Source: Carnobacterium_B sp045617425
Lineage (GTDB): Bacteria; Bacillota; Bacilli; Lactobacillales; Carnobacteriaceae
Assembly: GCF_045617425.1 (NCBI RefSeq)
Contig: NZ_JAZLIO010000006.1
Location: 124,001-188,000, forward strand
DNA length: 64,000 nucleotides
Direction of reading: 5' to 3'
The notes below the pieces were generated by a model that was given only the letters and a program-made list of their open reading frames with translations, was not told the DNA's origin and searched no databases. This document shows positions 8,638-17,171 of the stretch, in pieces (position 1 is the first letter of the stretch; every line of letters starts with the position of its first letter). The translations under genes were made by a program, and so were the position numbers.

Positions 8638-9325
8638 TTTAGGAGCGAGTGTTTTATCACAATATCTCGACTTTTCAGAAGTTAAATGGGAAAAAATGCA
8701 AGAAGCAACTTTAGAGACGATCGGTATGACTATTGGATCAGTAGTCATCATCTTTTTCGCAGGATTGCTGCTAGGTTTACTACTGTATGAAACAAATGGA
8801 AAAGATACATTGGCAGCTAAAATACTGTACAGAGTTGTCGCAATTTTAGTCAACATCTTCCGTTCTATCCCATTTATTATTTTGATTGTATTATTGATTC
8901 CAATTACAAAAACACTTGTAGGCTCGATTATTGGGCCAACAGCTGCATTACCGGCGTTGATTCTTTCATCTGCACCATTCTTTGCCCGACTGGTTGAAAT
9001 TGGGTTTCGAGAAATTGATAAAGGTGTCGTTGAAGCTGCTGAAGCAATGGGAGCTAGTAAATGGCAAATTATTTATAAAGTCTTGATTCCAGAAAGTCTA
9101 CCTGCTATTGTATCAGGAATTACAGTCACAACCATATCTTTAGTTGGGTATACCGCAATGGCCGGTGTGATTGGGGCAGGTGGATTAGGAAACCTCGCTT
9201 ATCTCGATGGGTTCCAACGAAACCAGCCAGCTGTAACTCTAGTTGCAACCTTGATCATTTTAGTCATTGTCTTTATTATTCAAGCCATTGGAGATGTGAT
9301 CGTTAAGAAAGTGGACAAACGTTAA
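8621..9325 (+). CDS. metI: Methionine ABC transporter permease MetI
   Basis: 234 aa with five predicted membrane helices. The binding-protein-dependent permease EAA loop is visible as VEAAEAMGASKWQIIYKVLIPESLPAI, the docking site for MetN. The start overlaps metN. Together with MetN and the lipoprotein MetQ it imports D/L-methionine. Confidence 0.92.
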   Translation: MLSKLNLGASVLSQYLDFSEVKWEKMQEATLETIGMTIGSVVIIFFAGLLLGLLLYETNGKDTLAAKILYRVVAILVNIFRSIPFIILIVLLIPITKTLVGSIIGPTAALPALILSSAPFFARLVEIGFREIDKGVVEAAEAMGASKWQIIYKVLIPESLPAIVSGITVTTISLVGYTAMAGVIGAGGLGNLAYLDGFQRNQPAVTLVATLIILVIVFIIQAIGDVIVKKVDKR

Positions 9326-9445
9326 AACAGCTAAGTGAAAGACGAACATCACCATCATTAGCTGATTAAAAAGAACTACTGTAGTTTAAATAGGGGATTT
9401 AAATAGCATAAAAAAAAACTAATGAAAAAATAGGGGGATTTAAAA

Positions 9446-10291
9446 ATGAAAAAGAAAACAATTTTATCAGCATTAGTAACAACTGGAGTAGTACTAACAT
9501 TAGCTGCTTGTGGCAACGAAGGAGGCAATACTGAATCAAATGGTTCAGGAACTGAAGAAACAACGATTAAAATTGGGGCCAGCAATGTGCCACATGCTGA
9601 AATTCTTGAGTTCGCACAACCTATTCTTGAAGAAGAAGGCATTACATTAGACATTACAACATACAATGATTATGTTGTACCTAATGTGGCATTGGATGAA
9701 GGTGAAATTGATGCCAACTACTTCCAACACATTCCATTTTTTGATGCAGCTGTAGAAGAAAATGGCTATGATTTTGTGAATGCTGGAAACATTCATATTG
9801 AACCTTTAGCAATTTTTTCTCAACGTTATGAAAGCTTAGAAGATGTAGAAGATGGCGCAACTGTCTTAGTCAGCAACAACCAAGCAGACTGGGGCCGTGT
9901 GATTGGAATTTTCGAAGAAGCAGGATTAGTAACAGTTAAAGATGGTGTAGACTTGACAACAGCGACATTTGATGACATTGAAGAAAATCCTAAAAATTTA
10001 ACATTTGAATACGAAAATGACCCAGCATTAATGACGACATTATACCAACAAGATGAGGCAGAACTAATTGCTATCAATTCAAACTTTGCTGTAGATCAAG
10101 ACATCAGCCCGCTTGACGATTCAATTGCTATTGAAAGTTCATCTTCTCCATATGCGAATATTATTGCTGTACGTTCAGAAGATGCTGAAGATCCAGCTAT
10201 TTTGAAATTGGTAGAAGTACTGAAATCTGAAGAAGTTCAAGATTTCATCTTAGAAGAATGGGATGGAGCAGTTGTTCCTGTAAAAGAATAA
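9446..10291 (+). CDS. metQ: Methionine-binding lipoprotein MetQ
   Basis: 281-aa NlpA/MetQ-family lipoprotein. A Lys-rich signal peptide ends in the lipobox LAAC at residues 19-22. The mature protein starts with a Gly/Ser/Thr/Glu linker and then IKIGASNVPHAEILEFAQPI. VPNVALDEGEIDANYFQHIPFF is the ligand-site region of the family. A 120-bp gap separates it from metI, with its own SD (AGGGGG). A strong terminator follows. Confidence 0.93.
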   Translation: MKKKTILSALVTTGVVLTLAACGNEGGNTESNGSGTEETTIKIGASNVPHAEILEFAQPILEEEGITLDITTYNDYVVPNVALDEGEIDANYFQHIPFFDAAVEENGYDFVNAGNIHIEPLAIFSQRYESLEDVEDGATVLVSNNQADWGRVIGIFEEAGLVTVKDGVDLTTATFDDIEENPKNLTFEYENDPALMTTLYQQDEAELIAINSNFAVDQDISPLDDSIAIESSSSPYANIIAVRSEDAEDPAILKLVEVLKSEEVQDFILEEWDGAVVPVKE

Positions 10292-10297
10292 GCTGAA

Positions 10298-10338
10298 AAA
10301 AAGTAAGAAGTCAATAAAATGGCTTCTTACTTTTTTTG
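10298..10338 (+). terminator. Rho-independent terminator after metQ
   Basis: AAAGTAAGAAG (10300-10310) pairs with CTTCTTACTTT (10323-10333), followed by Ts. Confidence 0.92.
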
Positions 10339-10455
10339 TGCGGTTAAATAAGGTAAGATGATTGGATTGAATTTACTTCGGAATGAAAAAGATTACTTTT
10401 AGAAAGACAAGGAAAACTTTATCTGAATTCTGTATTTTTCAGGGTTGTTGTTGTT

Positions 10456-11427
10456 TTATTTTGTTGTTTTACGCAGAATCAATGTAAAAGCTAATTCATC
10501 AGAAGTTAATTTTTGGACAGACAATTCATTGTTGATCATTTTAAACGCATTTTCGGCTTGCTTATGTATAGAATAATCAATAGTAGTGATGTCTAATAAA
10601 TGCGAGATTTCAATATTATCAAAACCAATCACTGAAAAATCTTCTGGTAATGAGAACCCTAGACGCTTTGCTTGAGAAACTAGACCAGCTGCAACAGCAT
10701 CAGAGCTTGTCATGAAGGCGTCAGGCTTGATTTTTTGTTTGGCTAACCAATGTGCAATGCGCTCACCATCTTGGATACTGTTGATATCATTGAACTGTTC
10801 GGGTGAATGAGGCGTCAAATTGTATTTTTCACAGAAATATTCATACGCTTTGATTCGGCTTTTAGTATTCAAGCGTCGAATATCGCTATATAGATTAATA
10901 ATCGTACGGCACCCTTTAGCGTAAAGATATTCAAGTCCTAAAAGATAACCATCATATTGATCAATAAAGACAGATAGAATACAAGAGGATTTAACCCTTT
11001 GCCAGGTAACGATGGGACCATATTTTGTGTATGATTCAATAGTTGACCAATCGTTTGAACGAATGATCAAAAAAATACCATCTAATTGCTTTCTACGCAT
11101 CAACTCTAAAGCATTTAATTCTTTTTTTGGATCATTTTCAGTTAAATAGAGAATAACGGTATATCCTTTTTTTTGGGCAGCTAATGTAAAATTTTTGACT
11201 AAGACAGTAATGGTTTCAGTAATATTTGGCACAATGATACCAATAGTTTTAGTTGCACCTTTTTTCAACGAAACCGCTTGACTGTTTGGAACGTAATCTA
11301 ACTTTTGGACAGCGCTTTCGACTTTTTGGCGAGTAGTATGACTGACATAGCCATTATTGTTAATGACTCTTGAAACGGTAGCAGAGGAAACACCAGCAAT
11401 CTTTGCAATATCTTTCATATTCGTCAT
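10456..11427 (-). CDS. LacI-family transcriptional regulator
   Basis: 323 aa. The N-terminal LacI helix-turn-helix with hinge is clear: MKDIAKIAGVSSATVSRVIN, then LDYVPNSQAVSLKKGATKTIG. The remainder is a periplasmic-binding-protein-like effector domain (IIVPNITE, AGLVSQAKRLGFSLPEDFSVIGFDNI). It is transcribed divergently from the 6-phospho-beta-glucosidase and EIIC genes, so it most likely controls them. Two candidate operators with a central CG lie in the shared region, one at 11445-11458 next to its own start and one at 11589-11598 next to the target. Confidence 0.9.
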   Translation of the reverse strand: MTNMKDIAKIAGVSSATVSRVINNNGYVSHTTRQKVESAVQKLDYVPNSQAVSLKKGATKTIGIIVPNITETITVLVKNFTLAAQKKGYTVILYLTENDPKKELNALELMRRKQLDGIFLIIRSNDWSTIESYTKYGPIVTWQRVKSSCILSVFIDQYDGYLLGLEYLYAKGCRTIINLYSDIRRLNTKSRIKAYEYFCEKYNLTPHSPEQFNDINSIQDGERIAHWLAKQKIKPDAFMTSSDAVAAGLVSQAKRLGFSLPEDFSVIGFDNIEISHLLDITTIDYSIHKQAENAFKMINNELSVQKLTSDELAFTLILRKTTK

Positions 11428-11444
11428 TTCGAAAAACCTCTTTC

Positions 11445-11458
11445 TGTAAACGGTTGTA
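11445..11458. promoter_or_regulatory. Candidate LacI/CcpA-type operator upstream of the regulator gene
   Basis: TGTAAACGGTTGTA matches the cre/LacI-family pattern TGNAANCGNTNNCA with one mismatch at the penultimate position. It lies 18 bp before the regulator's start, suggesting autoregulation or catabolite control. Confidence 0.4.
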
Positions 11459-11543
11459 TCCTAATCAGTATACCAAATGATAGCTAGAAAAAATACGAAA
11501 AAAAAACCTATTAATTTTTTTTTGAAATAAAAAAAGTTAGGCC

Positions 11544-11574
11544 TTGACATGTAATGCATTACATAAACTATAGT
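11544..11574 (+). promoter_or_regulatory. Promoter of the beta-glucoside operon with an embedded 14-bp palindrome
   Basis: The -35 is TTGACA (11544-11549) and the likely -10 is TATAGT (11569-11574), with a 19-bp spacer. The spacer begins with the perfect palindrome TGTAATGCATTACA (11550-11563), positioned to exclude RNA polymerase if bound. It has no central CG and so need not be the site of the LacI-family protein. Confidence 0.65.
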
Positions 11575-11586
11575 AAATATAGGAAA

Positions 11587-11600
11587 TGAAAACGTTTTAA
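11587..11600. promoter_or_regulatory. Probable LacI-family operator (AAAACGTTTT core)
   Basis: A perfect 10-bp palindrome AAAACGTTTT (11589-11598) sits within TGAAAACGTTTTAA, between the promoter and the SD of the GH4 gene. The central CG is typical for LacI/CcpA sites; it is one base off the cre consensus. Confidence 0.6.
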
Positions 11601-11616
11601 ATAGGAGGAAAATTAC

Positions 11617-13041
11617 ATGTCTAAAACAGCATTAAAGATCGTCACAATTGGTGGAGGATCAAGTTATACTCCGGAATTAATTGAAGGGTATATCAAACGT
11701 AAGGATCAACTGCCAATTAAAGATATCGTTTTAGTGGATATCGAAGCTGGAAAAGAAAAACTTGAAATTGTTGGTGAAATGGCTAAGCGTCAAATTGAGG
11801 CTGCCGGTTTAGATTGGAATGTCGAACTAACATTAGATAGAAAGTCAGCTTTGAAAGATGCTGATTTCGTTACAACTCAATTTCGTGTTGGGTTGTTGGA
11901 TGCACGAATCAAGGATGAAAGAATTCCATTATCCCATGGTGTATTAGGTCAAGAAACAAATGGAGCCGGTGGAATGTTTAAAGCTTTCAGAACCATTCCA
12001 ATCATTTTAGATATTATTAAGGACATGAAAGAAGTTTGTCCGGATGCTTGGTTAGTCAACTTCACAAATCCAGCAGGTATGGTAACTGAAGCAGCCATTA
12101 AACATGGAGGGTGGAAAAAAACCGTTGGCTTATGCAATGTTCCGATTGGACATTGTTCGACAGCTTCACAAAAATTAGGGATACCAGAAGATGAACTGTT
12201 CTTTAAATTTGCTGGAATCAATCATTTCCACTGGCACCGTGTGTGGGATAAAACTGGCAAAGAAAGAACCGCTGAATTAATCGATATGATTTATGGGCCT
12301 CATAAAGATGGCGAAAATACTGACTTTAAAAATATCCATGACGCTGAATTCCATTATGAACAAATCAAAGACTTGGGTATGTTGCCATGCGGATACCACC
12401 GTTACTACTACATTGAAGATGAGATGTTAAAACACTCTATTGAAGAGTTTGAGAATGGTGAAACAAGAGCTCAAGTTGTAAAAGCTACGGAAGCACGATT
12501 GTTTGAATTATATAAAGATCCTGCTCTAAATTATAAACCAGAAGAGCTGTCACAACGAGGAGGTACTCATTATAGTGATGCAGCTTGTGAGATCATTGCT
12601 TCCATTCAAAATGACAAGCGGACAGATATGGTCGTTTCAACGGAAAACAATGGTACAATTGATGACTTGCCATATGACAGCATCGTTGAAGTATCTGGAT
12701 CTGTTACGGCACATGGAGTGGAGCCTTACAACTGGGGCGCGTTTACGCCAGCAGCACGTGGCATCATTCAAAATATGAAAGCGATGGAAGAAACGGTCAT
12801 TCGAGCAGCTATTGAAGGGAATTATGGAGCAGCTTTACAAGCTTTTACGATCAATCCTTTAGTACCAGGTGGCACGCTTGCCAAAACGATTCTTGATGAA
12901 ATGTTGTATGCACATAAAGAACATCTGCCACAATTTGCAGAAAAAATCAAAGAAATCGAGGCTGATCAACCAGAAACAGTTCGTTATGTTGATGACTTGA
13001 TGGAAAGCAACTTTAAAGCACCTGTTCAAATGGTTAAGTAA
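11617..13041 (+). CDS. 6-phospho-beta-glucosidase, GH family 4
   Basis: 474-aa GH4 enzyme that hydrolyses 6-phospho-beta-glucosides (for example cellobiose-6-phosphate) by an NAD+/Mn2+-dependent redox mechanism. The N-terminal Rossmann motif is KIVTIGGGSSYTPELIEGY. NFTNPAGMVTEA, the metal-site GLCNVPIGH (Cys/His) and FAGINHFHW are present. At 474 aa it is slightly longer than typical LicH/CelF. It is the first gene after the regulated promoter and is followed by a cellobiose-type EIIC, so uptake and cleavage are paired. Confidence 0.92.
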   Translation: MSKTALKIVTIGGGSSYTPELIEGYIKRKDQLPIKDIVLVDIEAGKEKLEIVGEMAKRQIEAAGLDWNVELTLDRKSALKDADFVTTQFRVGLLDARIKDERIPLSHGVLGQETNGAGGMFKAFRTIPIILDIIKDMKEVCPDAWLVNFTNPAGMVTEAAIKHGGWKKTVGLCNVPIGHCSTASQKLGIPEDELFFKFAGINHFHWHRVWDKTGKERTAELIDMIYGPHKDGENTDFKNIHDAEFHYEQIKDLGMLPCGYHRYYYIEDEMLKHSIEEFENGETRAQVVKATEARLFELYKDPALNYKPEELSQRGGTHYSDAACEIIASIQNDKRTDMVVSTENNGTIDDLPYDSIVEVSGSVTAHGVEPYNWGAFTPAARGIIQNMKAMEETVIRAAIEGNYGAALQAFTINPLVPGGTLAKTILDEMLYAHKEHLPQFAEKIKEIEADQPETVRYVDDLMESNFKAPVQMVK

Positions 13042-13067
13042 TAAGATGTAAGAAATACTGATGACAA

Positions 13068-13114
13068 TGCTTACCTATATTGACTTCAATCTATCACTAT
13101 AGGTAAGTTGTTTT
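13068..13114 (+). terminator. Intra-operon hairpin between GH4 and EIIC genes
   Basis: CTTACCTATA (13070-13079) pairs perfectly with TATAGGTAAG (13098-13107), followed by TTGTTTTT. It may be a leaky terminator or an mRNA-stabilising/processing hairpin that sets the GH4:EIIC ratio, because no new promoter is obvious after it. Confidence 0.55.
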
Positions 13115-13160
13115 TAAATAATATGTAAGCGTTTTTTTATAACTGGAGGGAGAATGGATA

Positions 13161-14498
13161 ATGGATAAATTTATGGAATTTCTTCAAGATAAGATGGGAC
13201 CTATTGCTTATAAACTGGATTCAAATCGCTATTTATCAGCTATAAAGACAGGTTTTTTTGGCGCTATGCCTATTTTGATCTTAGGTTCGATATTTCTTTT
13301 GTTCGCTAACTTACCTATAGCTGGTTACCCAGATTTTATGGCTTCGCTATTAGGTGAAAATTGGACGACTTACTTTATGGTACCGTATGATATGACTATG
13401 AACATCATGACGATTTTTGTTATCTTTGGTATCGCAAAATCATTAGCTGAATACTATGATCTAGATGATCTAGCAGCAATCGTTATTTCAGTTGTCGCTT
13501 TCCTAGTTTTAACACCAACTATTTCTACAGAAGATGGGTTAGTTGGCATTCCGATGAACAATTTAGGAGCCAGCGGATTATTTGTAGGAATGATTACAGC
13601 TATCTTATCAGTTGAGGTTACTCGCTGGGTCGTTGCAAGAGGCTGGACCATCAAAATGCCTGAATCTGTTCCACCAAATGTAGCTAAATCATTTACAGCT
13701 TTAATACCGGCATTATTTGTTATTTTATTCTTTAACTTTATCCGTATCGGATTTAGCTTTACAGGATATGGAACAGCTCAAACATTTATTTTCCAATTTT
13801 TACAAACACCTCTGACTGCTTTAGGTAGTTCATTGCCAGCGACATTGGTTATTGTCATTTTTGAAATTTTATTATGGTCATTTGGGATCCATGGTTCTAA
13901 TATCGTTGGTGCAGTGATGCAACCCATTTGGCTATCGTTAACAGCAGAAAATGCTGCTGCTTTCAGTTTAGGAGAAACACTACCCCATATTGTAAACTAT
14001 CAATTTTATCAAAACTTTATAAAGGTAGGAGGCGCAGGTGGAACGATTGGACTAGCCTTACTTTGTTTAGTGATGGCTAAGTCAGCCCAGTTTAAGACAT
14101 TGGGCAAATTAGCGTTTGGTCCAGCCTTGTTTAATATCAATGAACCATTGATTTTTGGATTACCGATCGTTTTGAATCCAATCATGTTGATTCCATTTTT
14201 GATTACTCCGATTCTAATGGCTGTGTCAACTTACTTTGTGATGTCGATTGGACTCGTTCCAATAACAAATGGTGCCAATATACCATGGACAACACCACCA
14301 GTCATTGCAGGTTTCTTGGTTAGCGGCTGGCGAGGCGCTGTTTTCCAAATTATTCAAATTGCTGCCAGTACCGTTATCTACTATCCGTTCTTTAAACTAG
14401 TTGATAACAAAGCCTACAAGATTGAAATGGAAGGTCAAGATGCTGTAAATAATGAAATGGAAGAAGCCATTTCTATTACTGAAACGAAAACAGTTTAA
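13161..14498 (+). CDS. celB: PTS system cellobiose/lactose-type EIIC component
   Basis: 445-aa EIIC of the Lac family with about ten membrane helices. It forms the sugar channel that works with EIIA/EIIB proteins, which are not in this window. Start region MDKFMEFLQDKMGPIAYKLDSNRYL and the conserved GPALFNINEPLIFGLPIVLNP active-site loop identify the family. The HGSNIVGAVMQP motif is also family-typical. SD GGAGGGAG precedes the ATG. The likely substrate is cellobiose or a related beta-glucoside, given the GH4 gene. Confidence 0.9.
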   Translation: MDKFMEFLQDKMGPIAYKLDSNRYLSAIKTGFFGAMPILILGSIFLLFANLPIAGYPDFMASLLGENWTTYFMVPYDMTMNIMTIFVIFGIAKSLAEYYDLDDLAAIVISVVAFLVLTPTISTEDGLVGIPMNNLGASGLFVGMITAILSVEVTRWVVARGWTIKMPESVPPNVAKSFTALIPALFVILFFNFIRIGFSFTGYGTAQTFIFQFLQTPLTALGSSLPATLVIVIFEILLWSFGIHGSNIVGAVMQPIWLSLTAENAAAFSLGETLPHIVNYQFYQNFIKVGGAGGTIGLALLCLVMAKSAQFKTLGKLAFGPALFNINEPLIFGLPIVLNPIMLIPFLITPILMAVSTYFVMSIGLVPITNGANIPWTTPPVIAGFLVSGWRGAVFQIIQIAASTVIYYPFFKLVDNKAYKIEMEGQDAVNNEMEEAISITETKTV

Positions 14499-14511
14499 CT
14501 CAATCAGTGAA

Positions 14512-14545
14512 AAAAACGAGTGGATTTATCACTCGTTTTTTTTTA
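14512..14545 (+). terminator. Rho-independent terminator after EIIC
   Basis: AAACGAGTG (14514-14522) pairs with CACTCGTTT (14530-14538), followed by a run of Ts. Confidence 0.93.
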
Positions 14546-14629
14546 TGTCTTTAAAACAACGTTTAAGATAGTACTCTTTTCAAGATAATGATACACTCAA
14601 AGAAAGGATAATGGTTGGGAGTGATCAGT

Positions 14630-15112
14630 GTGTATAAAGAATTGCCAGCGAAAAAATTAGATAAACGTGCCATTCGCTATGAACGAACAAAAGATATTAT
14701 TGAAAGTTTTTTTACCTTAGCTGTTTTTGTCCTTTTAATGTTTTTGACTATCCAATTTAATTGGCCAATCTGGTTGATGGCCATCTGGATTGTTTTGCCG
14801 ATCATTGACTTTTTATTGAGTCTATTCTTATTGCCTTATTTAAAGTTAAAGGCTGTACGCTATGAAATGCATAGGCTTCATCTTGAAATTATGAATGGCC
14901 TCTTTTTTAAAAAGAGAGCGTTGATCCCAATTGAGCGAATCCAACACGTGGTCGTTAAAGAAGGACCATTGACTAGGAAATATGGGATCCAAATAATTGA
15001 AGTCTTTACGGCAGGAACAGGACATGAGATTCCATTAATGTTGAAAAAAGATGCAGAAGAGTTAAGAATTCAATTGCTGGAACAGATAAAGGCGGTGAAA
15101 TCAGATGTATAA
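14630..15112 (+). CDS. PH domain-containing membrane protein, YdbS-like (first copy)
   Basis: About 160 aa. The GTG at 14630 is 8 nt after GGAG in GGGAGTGATC, so it is preferred over the TTG at 14615. Two adjacent membrane helices (about residues 25-65) are followed by a bacterial PH (bPH2/DUF304) domain with RYEMHRLHLEIMNGLFFKKR and IPIERIQHVVVKEGPLTRKYG. It overlaps the next gene by 8 bp. The YdbS/YdbT pair of Bacillus is linked to resistance to bacteriocin-like compounds by annotation; the biochemical role is unknown. Confidence 0.82.
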   Translation: MYKELPAKKLDKRAIRYERTKDIIESFFTLAVFVLLMFLTIQFNWPIWLMAIWIVLPIIDFLLSLFLLPYLKLKAVRYEMHRLHLEIMNGLFFKKRALIPIERIQHVVVKEGPLTRKYGIQIIEVFTAGTGHEIPLMLKKDAEELRIQLLEQIKAVKSDV

Positions 15113-16625
15113 TGAAAAAAAATTACACCCATTAACACTGGTTACTGAGGCTTATAAACGCTTGATTTCTTTTATCTTGCCGATTCTTTTCTTTGCTTTT
15201 ACTGGCCCAGACATGGAAGGTTTTGGATTTGTTTTGCCACTACTGTTCTTTACGATTTTTGGCTTGTCTTATCTAGTGGACGTTTTAAGGTACATACGGA
15301 CAACTTTTTGGATCGCGGGAAATCGATTTGTAGTAAAAAGCGGATTATTTATTCAAAAAGAAAAAGACGTTCAAATTAGTCGGATTCAAAGCATTGATTA
15401 CAGTGAAAACTTGATTCATCGTATTTTTAATGTCACAAAGTTGGAGATTAAGACTCCTGGAAAAGGGATATCGTTAGATGCATTGTCTAAAGAAGATGCA
15501 CTGAAATTGGCGAATCAACTGCATTACCTTAAAGAGACATCGCTTGATGCTGACAGGGATAGCAATGAAGAACATGATGAGAAGCAGACCGACCGACACA
15601 GTGGATTCTCCTTGCAAGAAGCAGGAGTCACAAAAAAAATGTATTCCATGAGTTTAGTAGATATCCTCAAAATGAATTTTATGGGAGGGACTGTTTTTAA
15701 AGGCCTGATTATAATGGTAGGAGCAATAAATGTTTTTGGGGAGTTCATTCCTGATTCAATTTTCAATCAAGCGGGGACAATCTTTAGTCAAACGGCGATT
15801 GCCTCTTTCATTTTTATCGGCGTATTACTGTTTATCTTATTGTATGTTGTAGCTACAGTGCTTTCGATTATTAAGAATTTTGAATACAAAGTCGAATTAA
15901 CAAAAAATCACGTGACTATTGAAAAAGGCCTGCTCGAAGTTAAAAGCCAGACGATTGCTTTAGCCAATATTCAAAGTGTGTGGGAAAAACAAAATTGGTT
16001 GCAAAAACTAACGGGCTATACAACCTTTTGGGTAGGCATCACAAGTGATGATGAAGTGGATAAGAAAGATTCTGTGAGTGAAATGACTGAAGATGGAAAA
16101 GTTCTGTTGCTGCCGCTGGTAAAAAAAGATCAACTTGCAGCGTTAAGAGCTGAAATCATTCCTCAGTTTAACTTTCAGCCTGCTCAAACAATCATTCCAA
16201 TTCGATCATTTAGACGATTTGTACAATTTCCATTGCTATTCTGGATTATTGCAGCTGCTTTAGTTTCTTACTTTTTATGGCCTTACGCATGGACGATCGG
16301 TTTAGTGGGTAGCTTGCTGTCACTTTTTTATGGCTACCGTAGTTACAAAAAAACAGGGTATGCTTTATCCACAGAAGAAATGACCTTTCAGTTGACAACA
16401 TTTCTAGGTACCGAGATCATGTACTTGCGTAAAGACCGTATTTTAAATTTAACGGTCAAACAAAATCCCTTTTTAAAAAGAAGTCAATTGGGAAAAGTAG
16501 AAGTCTTTAGTGCTTTAGGGGATACATCCCAGAGTAAAGAATTGTCTTTTATCGAAGAAGCCGACTGTGAGCGGCTATTTGATTGGTTCATGGCAAAAGA
16601 GAGGAGTGAAAAGCATGGAGCCTGA
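15105..16625 (+). CDS. Large PH domain-containing membrane protein, YdbT-like
   Basis: 506 aa with several membrane-helix pairs alternating with bPH2/DUF304 domains. Three domain starts are visible: NRFVVKSGLFIQKEKDVQIS (about residue 75), YKVELTKNHVTIEKGLLEV (about 262) and GYALSTEEMTFQLTTFLGTE (about 415). Each carries the 'I..IQ/LN' core strand. It is flanked by and overlaps two smaller YdbS-like genes, consistent with a membrane complex. Confidence 0.82.
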   Translation: MYNEKKLHPLTLVTEAYKRLISFILPILFFAFTGPDMEGFGFVLPLLFFTIFGLSYLVDVLRYIRTTFWIAGNRFVVKSGLFIQKEKDVQISRIQSIDYSENLIHRIFNVTKLEIKTPGKGISLDALSKEDALKLANQLHYLKETSLDADRDSNEEHDEKQTDRHSGFSLQEAGVTKKMYSMSLVDILKMNFMGGTVFKGLIIMVGAINVFGEFIPDSIFNQAGTIFSQTAIASFIFIGVLLFILLYVVATVLSIIKNFEYKVELTKNHVTIEKGLLEVKSQTIALANIQSVWEKQNWLQKLTGYTTFWVGITSDDEVDKKDSVSEMTEDGKVLLLPLVKKDQLAALRAEIIPQFNFQPAQTIIPIRSFRRFVQFPLLFWIIAAALVSYFLWPYAWTIGLVGSLLSLFYGYRSYKKTGYALSTEEMTFQLTTFLGTEIMYLRKDRILNLTVKQNPFLKRSQLGKVEVFSALGDTSQSKELSFIEEADCERLFDWFMAKERSEKHGA

Positions 16626-17088
16626 AAAAGAGCTGGATCCTCTAGTTTTAAAATTATGGCGGATACGTGGGTTTATGAACAGCATTCCAATGGTCATTGT
16701 TGCACTGGTGTATAACTTTTTTTACCAAATCATGCCCCATACTCCATTGCCAGAAGAAGGTATCTATATTACTATTGCTTTGGCTCTGGTTGGAGGATTT
16801 ATCTCTATTTATGTATTGCCAACGTGGCATTATCGGTCTTGGAGAGTAAACTATCGAATGGATGAGATTGATTTCATCTCAGGTATTTTTATTAAAAAAC
16901 GAATCACGATTCCCATCATTCGCATCCAAAATATTGAATCGAATGTCGGACCGTTAGCCAAAAAATTAGGCGTCATGTCGTTAACTATCTCAACAGCTGC
17001 TACAAGTCATAAGTTGCCGGAGATGCCTGAAGAAGAGGCTCTGGAATTAAAAAAAAGGATTCAGCGATTAATCCGCAACAGTTTATAA
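16615..17088 (+). CDS. PH domain-containing membrane protein, YdbS-like (second copy)
   Basis: 157 aa from the ATG at 16615 (SD GAGGAG; the upstream in-frame Met at 16567 lies well inside ydbT). Two membrane helices precede a bPH2 domain with NYRMDEIDFISGIFIKKRIT, IPIIRIQNIESNVGPLAKKLG and ISTAATSHKLPEMP. It is a diverged paralogue of the gene at 14630, giving an order YdbS-YdbT-YdbS rather than the usual pair. Confidence 0.82.
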   Translation: MEPEKELDPLVLKLWRIRGFMNSIPMVIVALVYNFFYQIMPHTPLPEEGIYITIALALVGGFISIYVLPTWHYRSWRVNYRMDEIDFISGIFIKKRITIPIIRIQNIESNVGPLAKKLGVMSLTISTAATSHKLPEMPEEEALELKKRIQRLIRNSL

Positions 17089-17090
17089 TA

Positions 17091-17171
17091 CAAAAAAAGT
17101 TCGTTCATGATCTGACCCACAATAGTAGAAGGACTACTGTTGTGAAGGAAAGAATCTGAACGAGCTTTTTT
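17091..17171. terminator. Nested bidirectional terminator
   Basis: An outer stem (AGTTCGTTCA near 17098-17107 with TGAACGAGCT at 17157-17166) encloses a perfect inner hairpin, CACAATAGTAG (17118-17128) with CTACTGTTGTG (17134-17144). A runs on the left and Ts on the right allow use from both sides by the convergent genes. Confidence 0.8.
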
